A stretch of 64,000 bases of DNA from an uncultured Bacteroidales bacterium (GCA_902792435.1 CADAZN010000008.1:1-64000), one strand, 5' to 3'; counted from the first letter of the stretch, positions 33,689 through 42,739 are shown. Notes: generated by a model from the letters alone, not told the origin. Translations and numbers: made by a program.

Positions 33689-34351
33689 TTATCCAATTAA
33701 TCGGGAAAGTTGTGCTTCGGTAGCGTGAGGTAGGATGCTGTGCAGGTGGGCGGCGATGAGCTCTCGAGATTGCTCGGGAGAGTGTTCACATTGGCATGCA
33801 TCACGGCCTAGGAGACGCTCGGGAGTGGTGAGCAACGACCAGCCCCAGCCGTATTCTTGTCCATGCTTGTCGCGAGGGTAGATAAAGTCCTCGGTAACGA
33901 TGCGGCACTGCATCTGCAGGCGGGTGATATAGGAGTCGAAGCGACTGCGCATTTTGGCCCCGGTGAAGCCACACATGGCACGCAGCTCACGCGTGATGAG
34001 GCTGCCGTGTTCCTGCAAGGTGAGCAGGATGGTTTCTTCAATCGAACCAGGTGCTGGTTCTGAGCTTTTACTGCGTCGCCAGTTGCACAAGTCGGGCCAC
34101 CACTGCATGCTTACAAATCCAGCTTTGTTGTTGAAAAACTTGCCATACACACAGTCACCTTCGGTGATGATAGGCCCTTTCCACTTCCACAGTGGCCAAT
34201 CCCACCCATCGGCAGTTGCCACATAGCGGCATTCGTCATCCACCATTTCCTCGGCGCTGAATCCCGCTATGCCACCATCGAGCAGAGGCACAAATCCCAG
34301 TTCCTCGATTGCTGCCATCATTTCATGGCAAGTGCTGATGTTTCTTTTCAT
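33689..34351 (-). CDS. Uncharacterised protein, AlkZ-related type
   Basis: 220 aa, soluble, no signal peptide. The N-terminal half has a Trp-rich block (DGWDWPLWKWKGPI, YGKFFNNKAGFVSMQWWPDL) and the C-terminal half a probable winged-helix region (SLITRELRAMCGF, YITRLQMQCRIV). This pattern recalls short proteins labelled AlkZ-related (HTH_42/YcaQ group); AlkZ unhooks DNA crosslinks, but no activity can be claimed here. It lies between convergent rpsA and maf. The family assignment is from memory and uncertain. Confidence 0.6.
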   Translation of the reverse strand: MKRNISTCHEMMAAIEELGFVPLLDGGIAGFSAEEMVDDECRYVATADGWDWPLWKWKGPIITEGDCVYGKFFNNKAGFVSMQWWPDLCNWRRSKSSEPAPGSIEETILLTLQEHGSLITRELRAMCGFTGAKMRSRFDSYITRLQMQCRIVTEDFIYPRDKHGQEYGWGWSLLTTPERLLGRDACQCEHSPEQSRELIAAHLHSILPHATEAQLSRLIG

Positions 34352-34392
34352 TATAGCTAGTAGTCAAACAATAATATGTGCATTAAAAAAGA

Positions 34393-34447
34393 AAGCGCAG
34401 CCTTGAATTGTGCATTATGCATGATGAATTATGCATTAATCATTAAG
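34393..34447. repeat. GCGCAGCC/TGCATTATGCAT dispersed repeat
   Basis: Contains GCGCAGCC, then AATTGTGCATTATGCAT and AATTATGCATTAAT. Similar units lie at 27042-27097 (GGCGCAGCCCAATTCTG, AATTATGCATT) and 35093-35137 (CAATTGTGCATTATGCATT, AAGGCGTCA). It reaches into the last codons of maf. Confidence 0.6.
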
Positions 34448-35029
34448 CATTGTGTTGAGTTCTGTGTATAGGCGGTGTAGTGGTAGGCCCATCACGTTGT
34501 AGAAGCTGCCGTTGATGTTGCGCACTCCCATGCAGCCTATCCACTCCTGGATGCCGTAGGCACCGGCCTTGTCGAGAGGGCGGTAGTTGTCAACGTAATA
34601 GTTGATGTCCTCATCACCCAGTTCGGCAAATTCCACATCCGAAACTGCGCTGAACGAACGTGTGGCGTCGGTTGTGACAATAGTCACTCCCGTCACCACC
34701 TTGTGAGTCTTGCCCGAAAGCTCGCGCAACATGCGACGGGCGTCATCGGCATCTTTTGGCTTGCCGAGCACCTCATTACCCAGAATCACCACAGTGTCGG
34801 CGGTGATAATGAGTTCATCAGGGTGCATCTCGGCCCTGTAGGCATGCGCCTTTTTGCGCGAGATATACTCAGCAATCTCCAGCACAGGAAGGTCATCAGG
34901 GTAACTCTCGTCAATACCCTTTATAGTTCTCACTTGGAACTCGATTCCCAGGTCACCAAGCAGTTCCTTGCGTCTCGGCGAGTTACTCGCGAGCACCACG
35001 TTGTATCTTTTTAATAAATCAAGAAGCAT
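34436..35029 (-). CDS. maf: Maf-type nucleotide pyrophosphatase
   Basis: 197 aa. Maf proteins hydrolyse non-canonical or excess nucleoside triphosphates (dTTP/UTP in the YhdE group) to monophosphates. Motifs: LASNSPRRKELL (about 13-24), ITADTVVILGNEVLGKP (about 73-89), and GAYGIQEWIGC near 155. The start at 35029 is the family start. It follows kdsC after about 108 bases that hold a short dispersed repeat, and is probably in the same unit. Confidence 0.93.
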   Translation of the reverse strand: MLLDLLKRYNVVLASNSPRRKELLGDLGIEFQVRTIKGIDESYPDDLPVLEIAEYISRKKAHAYRAEMHPDELIITADTVVILGNEVLGKPKDADDARRMLRELSGKTHKVVTGVTIVTTDATRSFSAVSDVEFAELGDEDINYYVDNYRPLDKAGAYGIQEWIGCMGVRNINGSFYNVMGLPLHRLYTELNTMLND

Positions 35030-35046
35030 AACGATAATTTAGTTTT

Positions 35047-35137
35047 TGTATTCTAGAAGTCCTAGATTATCTAGATTATGAATTGTGCATCTAAGCAGGC
35101 GTCAGTCCAATTGTGCATTATGCATTTAATTAAGGCG
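35047..35137. repeat. TCTAGA and TGCATTATGCAT repeats between kdsC and maf
   Basis: TTCTAGAAGTCCTAGATTA with further TCTAGA units, followed by AATTGTGCAT twice and a TGCATTATGCATT palindrome. Both motif families recur elsewhere in the window. Confidence 0.6.
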
Positions 35138-35647
35138 TCACCAGCCAAAGGCGTGCTCGTCGTCCATCCACATGCCTTGTGCAATGAGCACTTTCTCTAT
35201 TACGTCGCGAGCCACTCCGTGACCGCCATCATAGTGCGAGATATAGTCGGCAGCTTCTTTTATCTGCCACGCAGCATCGGCAGGCGCTATGCTCACTCCT
35301 GCCGCTTCCATGACATGAAGGTCGGGGATGTCATCGCCCACAAAGACTACCTCGCTGGCGTCAAGTCCATTCTCCTCAAGCCACCGCTCAAACATTGGCA
35401 ACTTGAATTGAGCTCCCATATACACATCCTGCACTCCAAGGTTGCGGTAGCGCAGTGCCACCGCCTTAGAGCGTCCACCGCTGATAATTGCCAGCTTCAG
35501 GCCTTTCTTCACTGCAAGCTGGATTGCATATCCATCCTTAACGTTGAGAAGTCGGCAAGGTTCCCCGTCTTCATTCATAGGGATAGTGCAAGGCGACAAC
35601 ACACCGTCCACATCAAACGCTATACCTCTAATACCTGTTAAATCCAT
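35138..35647 (-). CDS. kdsC: 3-deoxy-D-manno-octulosonate 8-phosphate phosphatase (HAD family)
   Basis: 169 aa, normal for KdsC. Removes phosphate from Kdo-8-P to give Kdo for lipid A core synthesis. HAD motif I FDVDGVLS (D12, D14), motif II IISGGRS, motif III/IV FVGDDIPDLHVM. It lacks a cap domain, as KdsC does. ATG 35647 is preferred over an in-frame TTG at 35686, because a -7 element (TAATTTTG) covers that position. maf follows on the same strand, a usual pairing in Bacteroidales. Confidence 0.92.
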   Translation of the reverse strand: MDLTGIRGIAFDVDGVLSPCTIPMNEDGEPCRLLNVKDGYAIQLAVKKGLKLAIISGGRSKAVALRYRNLGVQDVYMGAQFKLPMFERWLEENGLDASEVVFVGDDIPDLHVMEAAGVSIAPADAAWQIKEAADYISHYDGGHGVARDVIEKVLIAQGMWMDDEHAFGW

Positions 35648-35683
35648 AAAATTATTGAATAATTGAGTTTTAGATATTCTAGG

Positions 35684-35715
35684 CAAAATTACACAAATTT
35701 TCCATAACCTACAAA
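35684..35715 (-). promoter_or_regulatory. kdsC-maf promoter
   Basis: TTTG (minus, 35712-35715), 20 bases, then TAATTTTG (35684-35691). Its -33 element overlaps the T run of the upstream gene's terminator. Confidence 0.65.
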
Positions 35716-35752
35716 AAAAGCAGCACCCACCGCAAAAGGTAGATGCTGCTTC
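35712..35752 (-). terminator. Terminator of the 1180-aa surface protein gene
   Basis: On the minus strand AAGCAGCA...ACC pairs with GGT...TGCTGCTT, followed by TTTTT (35713-35719). Confidence 0.8.
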
Positions 35753-35785
35753 AAATATTTTAAGTAGTAACTCGCTATGTGGCTT

Positions 35786-38700
35786 TTACTTCACCATTTT
35801 GGTTGTGGTGGTAGTGCCGTTGCTATAGCGGGTCACGATGATGTTAACACCTTGCCAGGGTTTGCTGCTGCGCATGCCGGCAATGTTGACGTATTCAACG
35901 CTTACTGGCTGAGCGTTGCTAATCACGCCGTTGATAGCTGTTGGCAGCGGGCTGCTTGCTTGCAAGTCAAGAGGCTGTGTGCGAATTACGTCCGAGGCCG
36001 TCTGGTTGGGCTTTAGCGATGGCGCTGCCTTAGATGAATTTATTGGAGTGCCATAACTCTTGCCAGTGCGCTGCACAATGATGTGGAACTCATACTGGTT
36101 GTCGCCAGTCTCAGGTGCATCATAAGCAGCATCAAGAGCTGTCAACTGATTGTCAAACTCATTCAAATCCCAACGACCGATGCATGCAGCACCACTGAAT
36201 GGAGTGTTGTTGGGGATTACCATAATCTGGTTTGGCTTGTCCCACATAGCATAGGTGATGATGGCATACTCCTGAATCTTAGGATTCAAGAAATAGTAAT
36301 AGGTAGTGGTGCCGTCTTTGGTAACAGCAGGACCTGTATCGCCAGCTTTGAGCGTAAGGTTGCCTTCGAGGAAGTTGACAGTGCAGTAGGTGTTTGGCAC
36401 ATAGCTTGCATCGCCATCGGCCTCTGGCGCAGTGGTGAGGGTGATGGTATAGTTCACGTCATCGCTATAAACACCGGTGATAGTCTTCTCTTTGATGTAT
36501 TTGTTCACTAAAGCAGAAGCCATACTGTTGCCATTAGCACCGAAGCCCGAGAAGTCGAGTTCTACCCAGTTGCTCTGGTCCCAACCACCTTCACGCTTGC
36601 AGTGATTGTCGTTCATCAAGTAGTCAACCTGATCAGTATTTGGAGTGGTCTTCACGATAGAGATGTCGCCAAGGTCTTTGCACCACAGGCTTGAGCCTTG
36701 AGCATAGACGCCTTGCAGACGGTCGCTCACGGTATAGGTCTTGTCCTTCTCGCCATTCTCCTCAATCCAGTGGAGTGGTGTGCTGATTACCTTGTAGTAG
36801 CCAGTGTTGTTAGCAACAATCCAGCCCAGGTAGTTCCAGCCCTCGAGCTGAGTCACAGTCTCGCCCTCGTTCACCACATCGAGAGTGGCAATCTGAGTAG
36901 TGCTTGCACCTGCGCTCTCGGTGGTAGTGGTGCTGCCATCAACAGTAGCCTTGTACATAAAGTTTGCGTCAGCCTCGTTAGGATTGATAGCCTTAATCTT
37001 GTTATAGAGGTCGCCCTGAAGCGATACTAACTGATGCTGTGGAACCTCAACAGCACTTGCAGCATCGGCACCACCAGCGGGAACGAAGGTGAGGGTAATG
37101 GGAGTCTTAACTACAGCTAGGTGATTAAGCTGCAGGAAGCCTTTGTCTTGACTTGCCTGAGTACCCACCTTGATGCGATAAATACCAGCCTTAATCTTGA
37201 AGTGGTTGTTTTGCTTGTCATTATCGTAGGTCAAACCATAGTCATACTGCTCGGTCATTTCATAATCGTTGTCATAAGGAACGCCACGCCATCCATGATT
37301 GTTGATGTTGTCCCAGTTGTCATTAAGGTCAATTCTCCAAGTAACGCTGAACTCACCATAGGCATATCCATCAGAGTCACCATAGTTTCCGTCACCTTTG
37401 TAATAAACATCAATGTAGTACTCGTCGGTCACGTCATCGTAGTTGAAACGAGGACCATAAGAGTGCCATGCACTACCGTTGTCTGTACCTAACAGATAAA
37501 GCGGTGTCTTGCTGTCATCATAGAAGTAGGCAGTGATTGTCACATCATCATCGGGCATTGTGAAATTGTAGTTACCAAGCTGATCTGCAGGGATTGTGAT
37601 TTCTTCGCCGTCACCAATCTTATAAGTTACATATGACAACTCATAATAGCCGCTGTTCTCATTTGTGATATCTTTGAGGTTTGCCATGACATTGAAAACG
37701 ATATTTTGTCCCTCAAATGACTTCACTTGGTTCTCTTGTACTACATAGCCCTCAGTCAGGAAGATATTGCCATAGAATGACTTAGGCTTAACATAGGTGT
37801 AAATATTGTGATACTCAACTTGGGCAAACTCGGCAATGATGTGTACATCACTTGCTGGCATTACGTAGGTGTAAAGAGTTCCGTTGGTTGTTATGGTAAC
37901 ATTCTCAGGCTCAATTGTAGAAGAACCTGCTTGAATAGTTACATTTGAAATCTTGTAACCGTTGGCAGGGTTAACAAGGAACGAAACGGTTTCATATTGC
38001 TGTGAGGTGCCTGAAGTTGCAGTTTCATCACTAACAATCACACCGTCACGCAGTGAAATGGTACCATATGGGTCTTGACCTTGTGGAACCTCAGGCAGCA
38101 CCTGTGTTGTCACATTATATTTTAGAGCTGGAGTGTAGAGACGGATGTTTTGATTAGCATAGTCATTATAGTCTTGATAATCTAAATCTCTAAAATAATT
38201 ACTTGACTGGTTATATGCAATGCGATAACCTGAACTAGTAGGACGAGGGAAAGATGTTGACGACAATGCCCTATATCTAATGCGCGCATTATATCCATAG
38301 CTTTGACCTCCAATTTCTACTTTGGCATATGACCACTCATCGTTAATGGTTGAAACGCCATACAAGTCTGGACCAATATTGTCACTGGGACTTGAATTAG
38401 CGCTACTGGTGATACGCAAATAATTGCCACCTGCATTGAGCAACCAAGGGCGGTCATTGTTGATTGGACCGCTGGAGTTGGAAATTGGCAAAGAGTGTTC
38501 CTCAAATTTGATGATTTGTGCTTCACCGTCGGTTTTCACCTTTGCATATTGGTTATAAGTACCAGAATCATCAACACGGCCTGAGATAAACTCTACTGGG
38601 GAGCCTGTTCGCACTTGCTCAGCCACTTTGCCTTCTTTGGTGTTGACACTTAATGCCTTAGCGTTTTGCCAGTTAACAATCAGATAATTATGATTGTTTT

Positions 38701-39328
38701 TAACTTGATCAATACTAGTTACAAGGTCATAGATATCACCATCTTCTTTTTCAATTACAATATCAATTGAAGAGAAACGGACAGGTTTGCCTCTACTACC
38801 AAAAATGAGAGAGTTTCCAGCGGGCCATCCATTAGGGAATTTTGTATGTGTTCTTGTTTCATCGGTTGAACCATCAGTAGTACGGAAAACCGAAGTCCAA
38901 GTTCCTGTGAAATCTGAAGTCCATGTTCCGTCATAACCACTTGCAGTGAACTTACCAGGAGTTACCGCAGTAGTGGTATTTGAACCAGCAGGTTTGTAAT
39001 TCACTGTCATGACATTCATGGTTGTTGGCCCCCAATAGAACACATCAAGGTTGCTTGATGTAAAGTCATCAAGACAATGGAAAATGATTTTCTTGATGGC
39101 AAAGTTTGCCGACTTGAAAGTCACTGTGTTCATGTGGCGGAGCACCAAGAAATTGGAATTGTTCATGCCACCCGACATGGTCATAGTCACACCACCCTTT
39201 GAAGCATAATAGACACCTTCGGCGCTATTAAACTGCCCATCTTTACGGGAGATGGTGATCGTCTGTTCTCCTGCCCAGGCTGACACAGTTAGGGCGAGGA
39301 GCATTAAAAAGGTTAGTAATTTTTTCAT
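35786..39328 (-). CDS. Large secreted protein with C-terminal sorting-like domain
   Basis: 1180 aa. Signal peptide (1-19, TVSAWAG), then beta-rich regions without recognised catalytic motifs. Around residues 420-620 are repeats of the 'Y-x-F-x-MP-x-x-D-V-x-I-x-A-x-F' type (for example YTYVMPASDVHIIAEF and YNFTMPDDDVTITAYF), as in bacterial Ig/InlB-B-like surface repeats. The C-terminus (about 1125-1180: VEYVNIAGMRSSKPWQGVNI, ending TTTKMVK) has the pattern of type IX secretion C-terminal sorting domains. It has its own promoter and terminator and separates DUF2520 from kdsC. Probably a cell-surface adhesin or binding protein; function unknown. Confidence 0.8.
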   Translation of the reverse strand: MKKLLTFLMLLALTVSAWAGEQTITISRKDGQFNSAEGVYYASKGGVTMTMSGGMNNSNFLVLRHMNTVTFKSANFAIKKIIFHCLDDFTSSNLDVFYWGPTTMNVMTVNYKPAGSNTTTAVTPGKFTASGYDGTWTSDFTGTWTSVFRTTDGSTDETRTHTKFPNGWPAGNSLIFGSRGKPVRFSSIDIVIEKEDGDIYDLVTSIDQVKNNHNYLIVNWQNAKALSVNTKEGKVAEQVRTGSPVEFISGRVDDSGTYNQYAKVKTDGEAQIIKFEEHSLPISNSSGPINNDRPWLLNAGGNYLRITSSANSSPSDNIGPDLYGVSTINDEWSYAKVEIGGQSYGYNARIRYRALSSTSFPRPTSSGYRIAYNQSSNYFRDLDYQDYNDYANQNIRLYTPALKYNVTTQVLPEVPQGQDPYGTISLRDGVIVSDETATSGTSQQYETVSFLVNPANGYKISNVTIQAGSSTIEPENVTITTNGTLYTYVMPASDVHIIAEFAQVEYHNIYTYVKPKSFYGNIFLTEGYVVQENQVKSFEGQNIVFNVMANLKDITNENSGYYELSYVTYKIGDGEEITIPADQLGNYNFTMPDDDVTITAYFYDDSKTPLYLLGTDNGSAWHSYGPRFNYDDVTDEYYIDVYYKGDGNYGDSDGYAYGEFSVTWRIDLNDNWDNINNHGWRGVPYDNDYEMTEQYDYGLTYDNDKQNNHFKIKAGIYRIKVGTQASQDKGFLQLNHLAVVKTPITLTFVPAGGADAASAVEVPQHQLVSLQGDLYNKIKAINPNEADANFMYKATVDGSTTTTESAGASTTQIATLDVVNEGETVTQLEGWNYLGWIVANNTGYYKVISTPLHWIEENGEKDKTYTVSDRLQGVYAQGSSLWCKDLGDISIVKTTPNTDQVDYLMNDNHCKREGGWDQSNWVELDFSGFGANGNSMASALVNKYIKEKTITGVYSDDVNYTITLTTAPEADGDASYVPNTYCTVNFLEGNLTLKAGDTGPAVTKDGTTTYYYFLNPKIQEYAIITYAMWDKPNQIMVIPNNTPFSGAACIGRWDLNEFDNQLTALDAAYDAPETGDNQYEFHIIVQRTGKSYGTPINSSKAAPSLKPNQTASDVIRTQPLDLQASSPLPTAINGVISNAQPVSVEYVNIAGMRSSKPWQGVNIIVTRYSNGTTTTTKMVK

Positions 39329-39380
39329 TTTTGCTTAGTTAAATTGTTATACTGAATGTGATATTTACCGTAATTGGTTG

Positions 39381-39411
39381 CAAAGATAGTAAAAATCACA
39401 CATTTATACAA
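39381..39411 (-). promoter_or_regulatory. Promoter of the 1180-aa surface protein
   Basis: TTG (minus, 39409-39411), 20 bases, then TATCTTTG (39381-39388). Confidence 0.7.
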
Positions 39412-39435
39412 CAATTTCGCAAAAATATGCCCGCT

Positions 39436-40197
39436 CTACTTTTTTCTATCCATTATGCTTTGAGAGAGTAGTTTATAGATTATTCGCTTGTCGCCATGTA
39501 GCGATTTAAGGTGTTTTTCAATAATTTTTACATCGCCTCGAGCAGCAGGGCCCGTCTGCGATTCTTGTGGTGTCATGCTGTCGAGTTTGGCAATGGTAGT
39601 TTTGATTAGTGGCAGCATGGCATCGAATGGGATACCCGCCTCGTCGAGCACTTCGCTAGAGAGTGTGAACATATGGTTGGCAAAGTTACATGCGAAGGCT
39701 GCTGCGATGTGAAGTCGCTCACGCTCCTTACTCGATGCTTCATGCACATTTTTAGTCATGAGAGATGCTAGCTCTTTTACTTCTTTGCTTGCAAAGCTGT
39801 CGCTTCCCTCGATGAAGATGTGCACCTCGCTCATGCGTGCAGGATGGCTCTTTGAGAACGACTGCATAGGGTAGAGCACGCCATAGCGAGCGCGTTTCTC
39901 TCTAAACACATCGATTGGTGTCGACCCCGAGGTGTGTAGCCACAAGGCACCATTGTCGGGCACAACATCCACCACGCTTGCTATAGCATCGTCCTTGACC
40001 GAAATGATATAGACGTCGGCATCGGGTGCAACATTTCTCAGGTCGCTGATAGCCTGGCAGCCCACCTTCCGGGCAAGAGTCTGAGCATTGGCAATGGTGC
40101 GGCTGTAGATTTGCACCAACTCACATCTATCTTTGAGGGACAATGCGATGCTTGTTGCCACATTGCCCGAGCCAATAATAACTACACGTTTTTTCAT
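39436..40197 (-). CDS. Rossmann-fold DUF2520 protein
   Basis: 253 aa. N-terminal NAD(P)-binding Rossmann domain (VVIIGSGNVATSIALSL, about 5-21) of the F420/NADP-oxidoreductase-like type and a C-terminal helical DUF2520 domain (from about 130, including AAAFACNFANHMFTLS). The family looks like ketopantoate-reductase or prephenate-dehydrogenase relatives; the substrate is unknown. ATG 40197 is chosen because GGAGG lies nine bases upstream and the start overlaps the nitroreductase stop (ATGA), so the two are translationally coupled. Confidence 0.88.
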   Translation of the reverse strand: MKKRVVIIGSGNVATSIALSLKDRCELVQIYSRTIANAQTLARKVGCQAISDLRNVAPDADVYIISVKDDAIASVVDVVPDNGALWLHTSGSTPIDVFREKRARYGVLYPMQSFSKSHPARMSEVHIFIEGSDSFASKEVKELASLMTKNVHEASSKERERLHIAAAFACNFANHMFTLSSEVLDEAGIPFDAMLPLIKTTIAKLDSMTPQESQTGPAARGDVKIIEKHLKSLHGDKRIIYKLLSQSIMDRKK

Positions 40198-40739
40198 GAC
40201 TGTTGTTCCTCCTTCCAATTACCGATGTGGACTTTTTCCCATTGCAGTTGGTCAAGACTCACTTGAGGACGGGGTGCATCCTTGTGACCAATGGCGATGA
40301 TGCTCACCACATGCTCAGCGCCGTCCATATCGAGCAGGTTTTTCACCCACTCGCTTGAGGTGTTCTCGTTGTCGTGCATGCGGTTGCGCACCTGCACCCA
40401 GCAAGTACCCAACCCTAACGACTCGGCTTGCAGCTGAATATAGCTCGAAGCGATGGACGCATCCTCGACCCACACATCACTAATGCTAGGGTTAGCGCTT
40501 ATCACCACGGCAAGGGCGCATCCTGCTATCAGGTCGGCACCATGTGGCTTGCATTGCGAGAGTTTTTCGAGCAGCTCTTTGTCATCAACAAGAGTGAACT
40601 GGCAGGGGCGGCGGTTCATGCTCGTGGGTGCAAGCAGTCCCGCCTCAACAATGGCTTTTACTTGATTAGGGTCGATCTGTTCGTCGGTGAACTTACGGCA
40701 ACTGCGCCGTTTGAGAAATATGCTTTGCTGGTAGTTCAT
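40194..40739 (-). CDS. Nitroreductase-family flavoprotein
   Basis: 181 aa. FMN-dependent NAD(P)H oxidoreductase fold. The N-terminal FMN-phosphate motif RRSCRKFTDEQI (about 11-22), LLAPTSMNRRPCQF and the LGLGTCWVQVRNR region fit the small Bacteroidales nitroreductases. Substrates could be nitro compounds, quinones or flavins; which one is not visible. It overlaps the DUF2520 gene by four bases. Confidence 0.9.
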   Translation of the reverse strand: MNYQQSIFLKRRSCRKFTDEQIDPNQVKAIVEAGLLAPTSMNRRPCQFTLVDDKELLEKLSQCKPHGADLIAGCALAVVISANPSISDVWVEDASIASSYIQLQAESLGLGTCWVQVRNRMHDNENTSSEWVKNLLDMDGAEHVVSIIAIGHKDAPRPQVSLDQLQWEKVHIGNWKEEQQS

Positions 40740-40804
40740 AATGTCGGGTTATGTCAAAAAGAATTATTTAAAGTGAGTTCAAAGAAAAGAAATTACTGTG
40801 TTTC

Positions 40805-40928
40805 AGCTGCTCCCCTAAGATAGGGGAGCTGTCACGAAGTGACTGAGGGGTATGATAATAGCGAAATTGTAATACCTTGAGACTATCATACTTTCCCCAA
40901 CCCCCTCTATCTTAGAGGGGGAGCTGCT
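40805..40928. repeat. Pair of inverted palindromic elements
   Basis: Left copy: AGCTGCTCCCCTAAGATAGG... (40805 on); right copy, inverted: CCCCCTCTATCTTAGAGGGG ending GAGCTGCT (40900-40927). Both have GGGG, a few bases, then a TATGATA stretch, so the whole block is a large imperfect inverted repeat. The right copy is the same family as the element inside the hemerythrin gene at 27812-27854. Position: between nitroreductase and the sialidase-like gene. Confidence 0.8.
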
Positions 40929-40968
40929 AACGCAATGATTATCAAATAGTAAATTCATAGAACTCACG

Positions 40969-42126
40969 TTATTTAATCTCCAGAATTGTGCCCTCAATGC
41001 TGCGGATGCCACGAGCGCCATCATAGTTGAAGTAATAGACAACCATCACGTGATGGTCGTCGATGAGCACAGGCCATGAGTAGCCCAAGTCGGTGCTGCC
41101 GCCGTCATTGCGCAGAACTATCTCATCGCTCCAGTTGTGGCAGTCGGGGTCCATGATGCGTGCCCTGATGCCGTAAGGCTCATGGCGGTAGCCGTAGGTG
41201 AGCAGCCAGCGGCCGTCGGGCAGCTCAAGTGCGTTGAGCGGATGCCCTTGGAATCCCATGTCGCTCCATTGGAACGACTTGCCGCCGTCGGTGGAGCGGG
41301 CAATACAGGCGTGGTCGTCGAGGTCGAAGCTGCGCATGAATGCCACTAGGTCGCCACGGCGAGTCTGGATTATTGATGTTTCATTAAAGCTGATTTTTGG
41401 GTCGTCGGCAATGGTTGAGCGATATTGCCAAGTGTTGCCATTATCTTTTGACTCAACGAGATAAACCGAGAATCCGCCTTGAGGGTTGTCGCATGCCACA
41501 GCCCAGTAGATGGTTCCGTCTTGAGCTTGGAACAATGCTCCGCGGTTGTAGAGCGGCATTTTGCCGAGCATGGTGGTGCGCTTCTCTACTGGCAATGGCG
41601 AGCCTGGGTCAAGCGGGCCTTCCCAAGTTTTTCCATCATCGGTGGAACGTATTAAGTAGCCGCCAGCGAAGGTGTAATTGCCGTCGCCCACAACTCTGCC
41701 CTTATATTCCTCAAGCAAGTTTTTGCCTAACTGTACCCACAAGTAGCTGGTGCACAATAGGTCGCCATTGTTGAGCTTGAGCATGCAAGGGTCTTGTGAA
41801 CCGCCAAAGGGATGGGCAAACATTAACTTGGGAATCTTGCTCCAAGTGTTACCGCCATCGCTCGAGGTGACGCTCACAAGCTGGCTATTCAGGTCGATGT
41901 GACTGTAACGGTCAAAGCCCATCATTTGGTGATTAGGAGCACGGCGAAATGCTACCATAAGATTACCGTTATCAAGCTTTACTACCGAGGGGAATGCCGA
42001 GTAGTACATCGAGTCGCTGTAGACCACCACGTCGCGCAACTTAGTGATGTCGCTCGTTGAAGGTTTTGCCACAGCCACCAATGCTGTGACGAGTAATCCA
42101 GCAACTAAAATCGTTAATCGTCTCAT
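40969..42126 (-). CDS. Exported sialidase-fold (BNR/Asp-box) protein
   Basis: 385 aa. Signal peptide (1-20). Four Asp-box motifs at about residues 88-95 (SSDGGNTW), 161-168 (STDDGKTW), 226-233 (SKDNGNTW) and 278-285 (STDGGKSF) mark a six-bladed propeller of the sialidase type. The GH33 arginine 'FRIP' motif reads VAFRRAP, so the protein may act on a different sugar or be non-sialidase; Glu249 in FNETS could be a catalytic candidate. It starts 7 bases after the engB stop, so is cotranscribed with it, an unusual pairing for an essential GTPase. Confidence 0.82.
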   Translation of the reverse strand: MRRLTILVAGLLVTALVAVAKPSTSDITKLRDVVVYSDSMYYSAFPSVVKLDNGNLMVAFRRAPNHQMMGFDRYSHIDLNSQLVSVTSSDGGNTWSKIPKLMFAHPFGGSQDPCMLKLNNGDLLCTSYLWVQLGKNLLEEYKGRVVGDGNYTFAGGYLIRSTDDGKTWEGPLDPGSPLPVEKRTTMLGKMPLYNRGALFQAQDGTIYWAVACDNPQGGFSVYLVESKDNGNTWQYRSTIADDPKISFNETSIIQTRRGDLVAFMRSFDLDDHACIARSTDGGKSFQWSDMGFQGHPLNALELPDGRWLLTYGYRHEPYGIRARIMDPDCHNWSDEIVLRNDGGSTDLGYSWPVLIDDHHVMVVYYFNYDGARGIRSIEGTILEIK

Positions 42127-42133
42127 CTTAGCC

Positions 42134-42739
42134 CTAATCAGCGCGAAGTTCCTGATTTATCTGCTCAATGTAGTCAAGAATCTCATCACGACCGCGCCCA
42201 TCTTCGCTCGATGTGATGAACACTGGTGGCAGCTCTTCCCAGGAGTGCAACAAGTGGCGCTTGTAGGCAGCTACAGCTTGAGCTCCAGCCACTTTCCCCA
42301 GTTTGTCGAGTTTGGTGAAAACAATACTGAACGGCACGCCATTCTCGCCCAGCCATTCCATGAATTCCACGTCGATTTGTTGCGGCTTCAAGCGACTGTC
42401 GATGAGTACAAAAAGGTTGGTCATCTGCTCTCGTTCAAGCACATAGTCCTCAATAATCTTTTTGAGTTTCTCGCGTGCATCCTTGCTGCGTCTTGCATAG
42501 CCGTAGCCGGGGAGGTCCACGATATACCACTCATCATTAATCAGGAAGTGGTTGATGAGCAGCGTTTTTCCCGGTGTAGACGAGGTCTTTGCCAAACCCT
42601 TGTGGCCGGTTAGCATGTTGATGAGCGAAGACTTGCCCACATTCGACCTGCCTATAAACGCATATTCGGGCTTGTTTCCCGCTGGGCACTTGGTGTAGTC
42701 GGTGTTGCTTATCTCAAATTTTGCTGTCTTTATCTTCAT
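42134..42739 (-). CDS. engB: Ribosome-biogenesis GTPase EngB (YihA/YsxC)
   Basis: 201 aa. A TrmE-Era-like GTPase needed for 50S subunit assembly. G1 [10 protein letters not shown] (about 30-39), G2-region SSTPGKT, G3 DLPGYGYA, G4 TKLDK, G5-like [12 protein letters not shown] 42739 is chosen; an in-frame GTG lies two codons upstream and cannot be excluded. A TACCTTTG -7 element lies at 42756-42763 (minus), divergent from the aldolase gene; a clear -33 is not seen. The sialidase-like gene follows in the same transcript. Confidence 0.94.
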   Translation of the reverse strand: MKIKTAKFEISNTDYTKCPAGNKPEYAFIGRSNVGKSSLINMLTGHKGLAKTSSTPGKTLLINHFLINDEWYIVDLPGYGYARRSKDAREKLKKIIEDYVLEREQMTNLFVLIDSRLKPQQIDVEFMEWLGENGVPFSIVFTKLDKLGKVAGAQAVAAYKRHLLHSWEELPPVFITSSEDGRGRDEILDYIEQINQELRAD

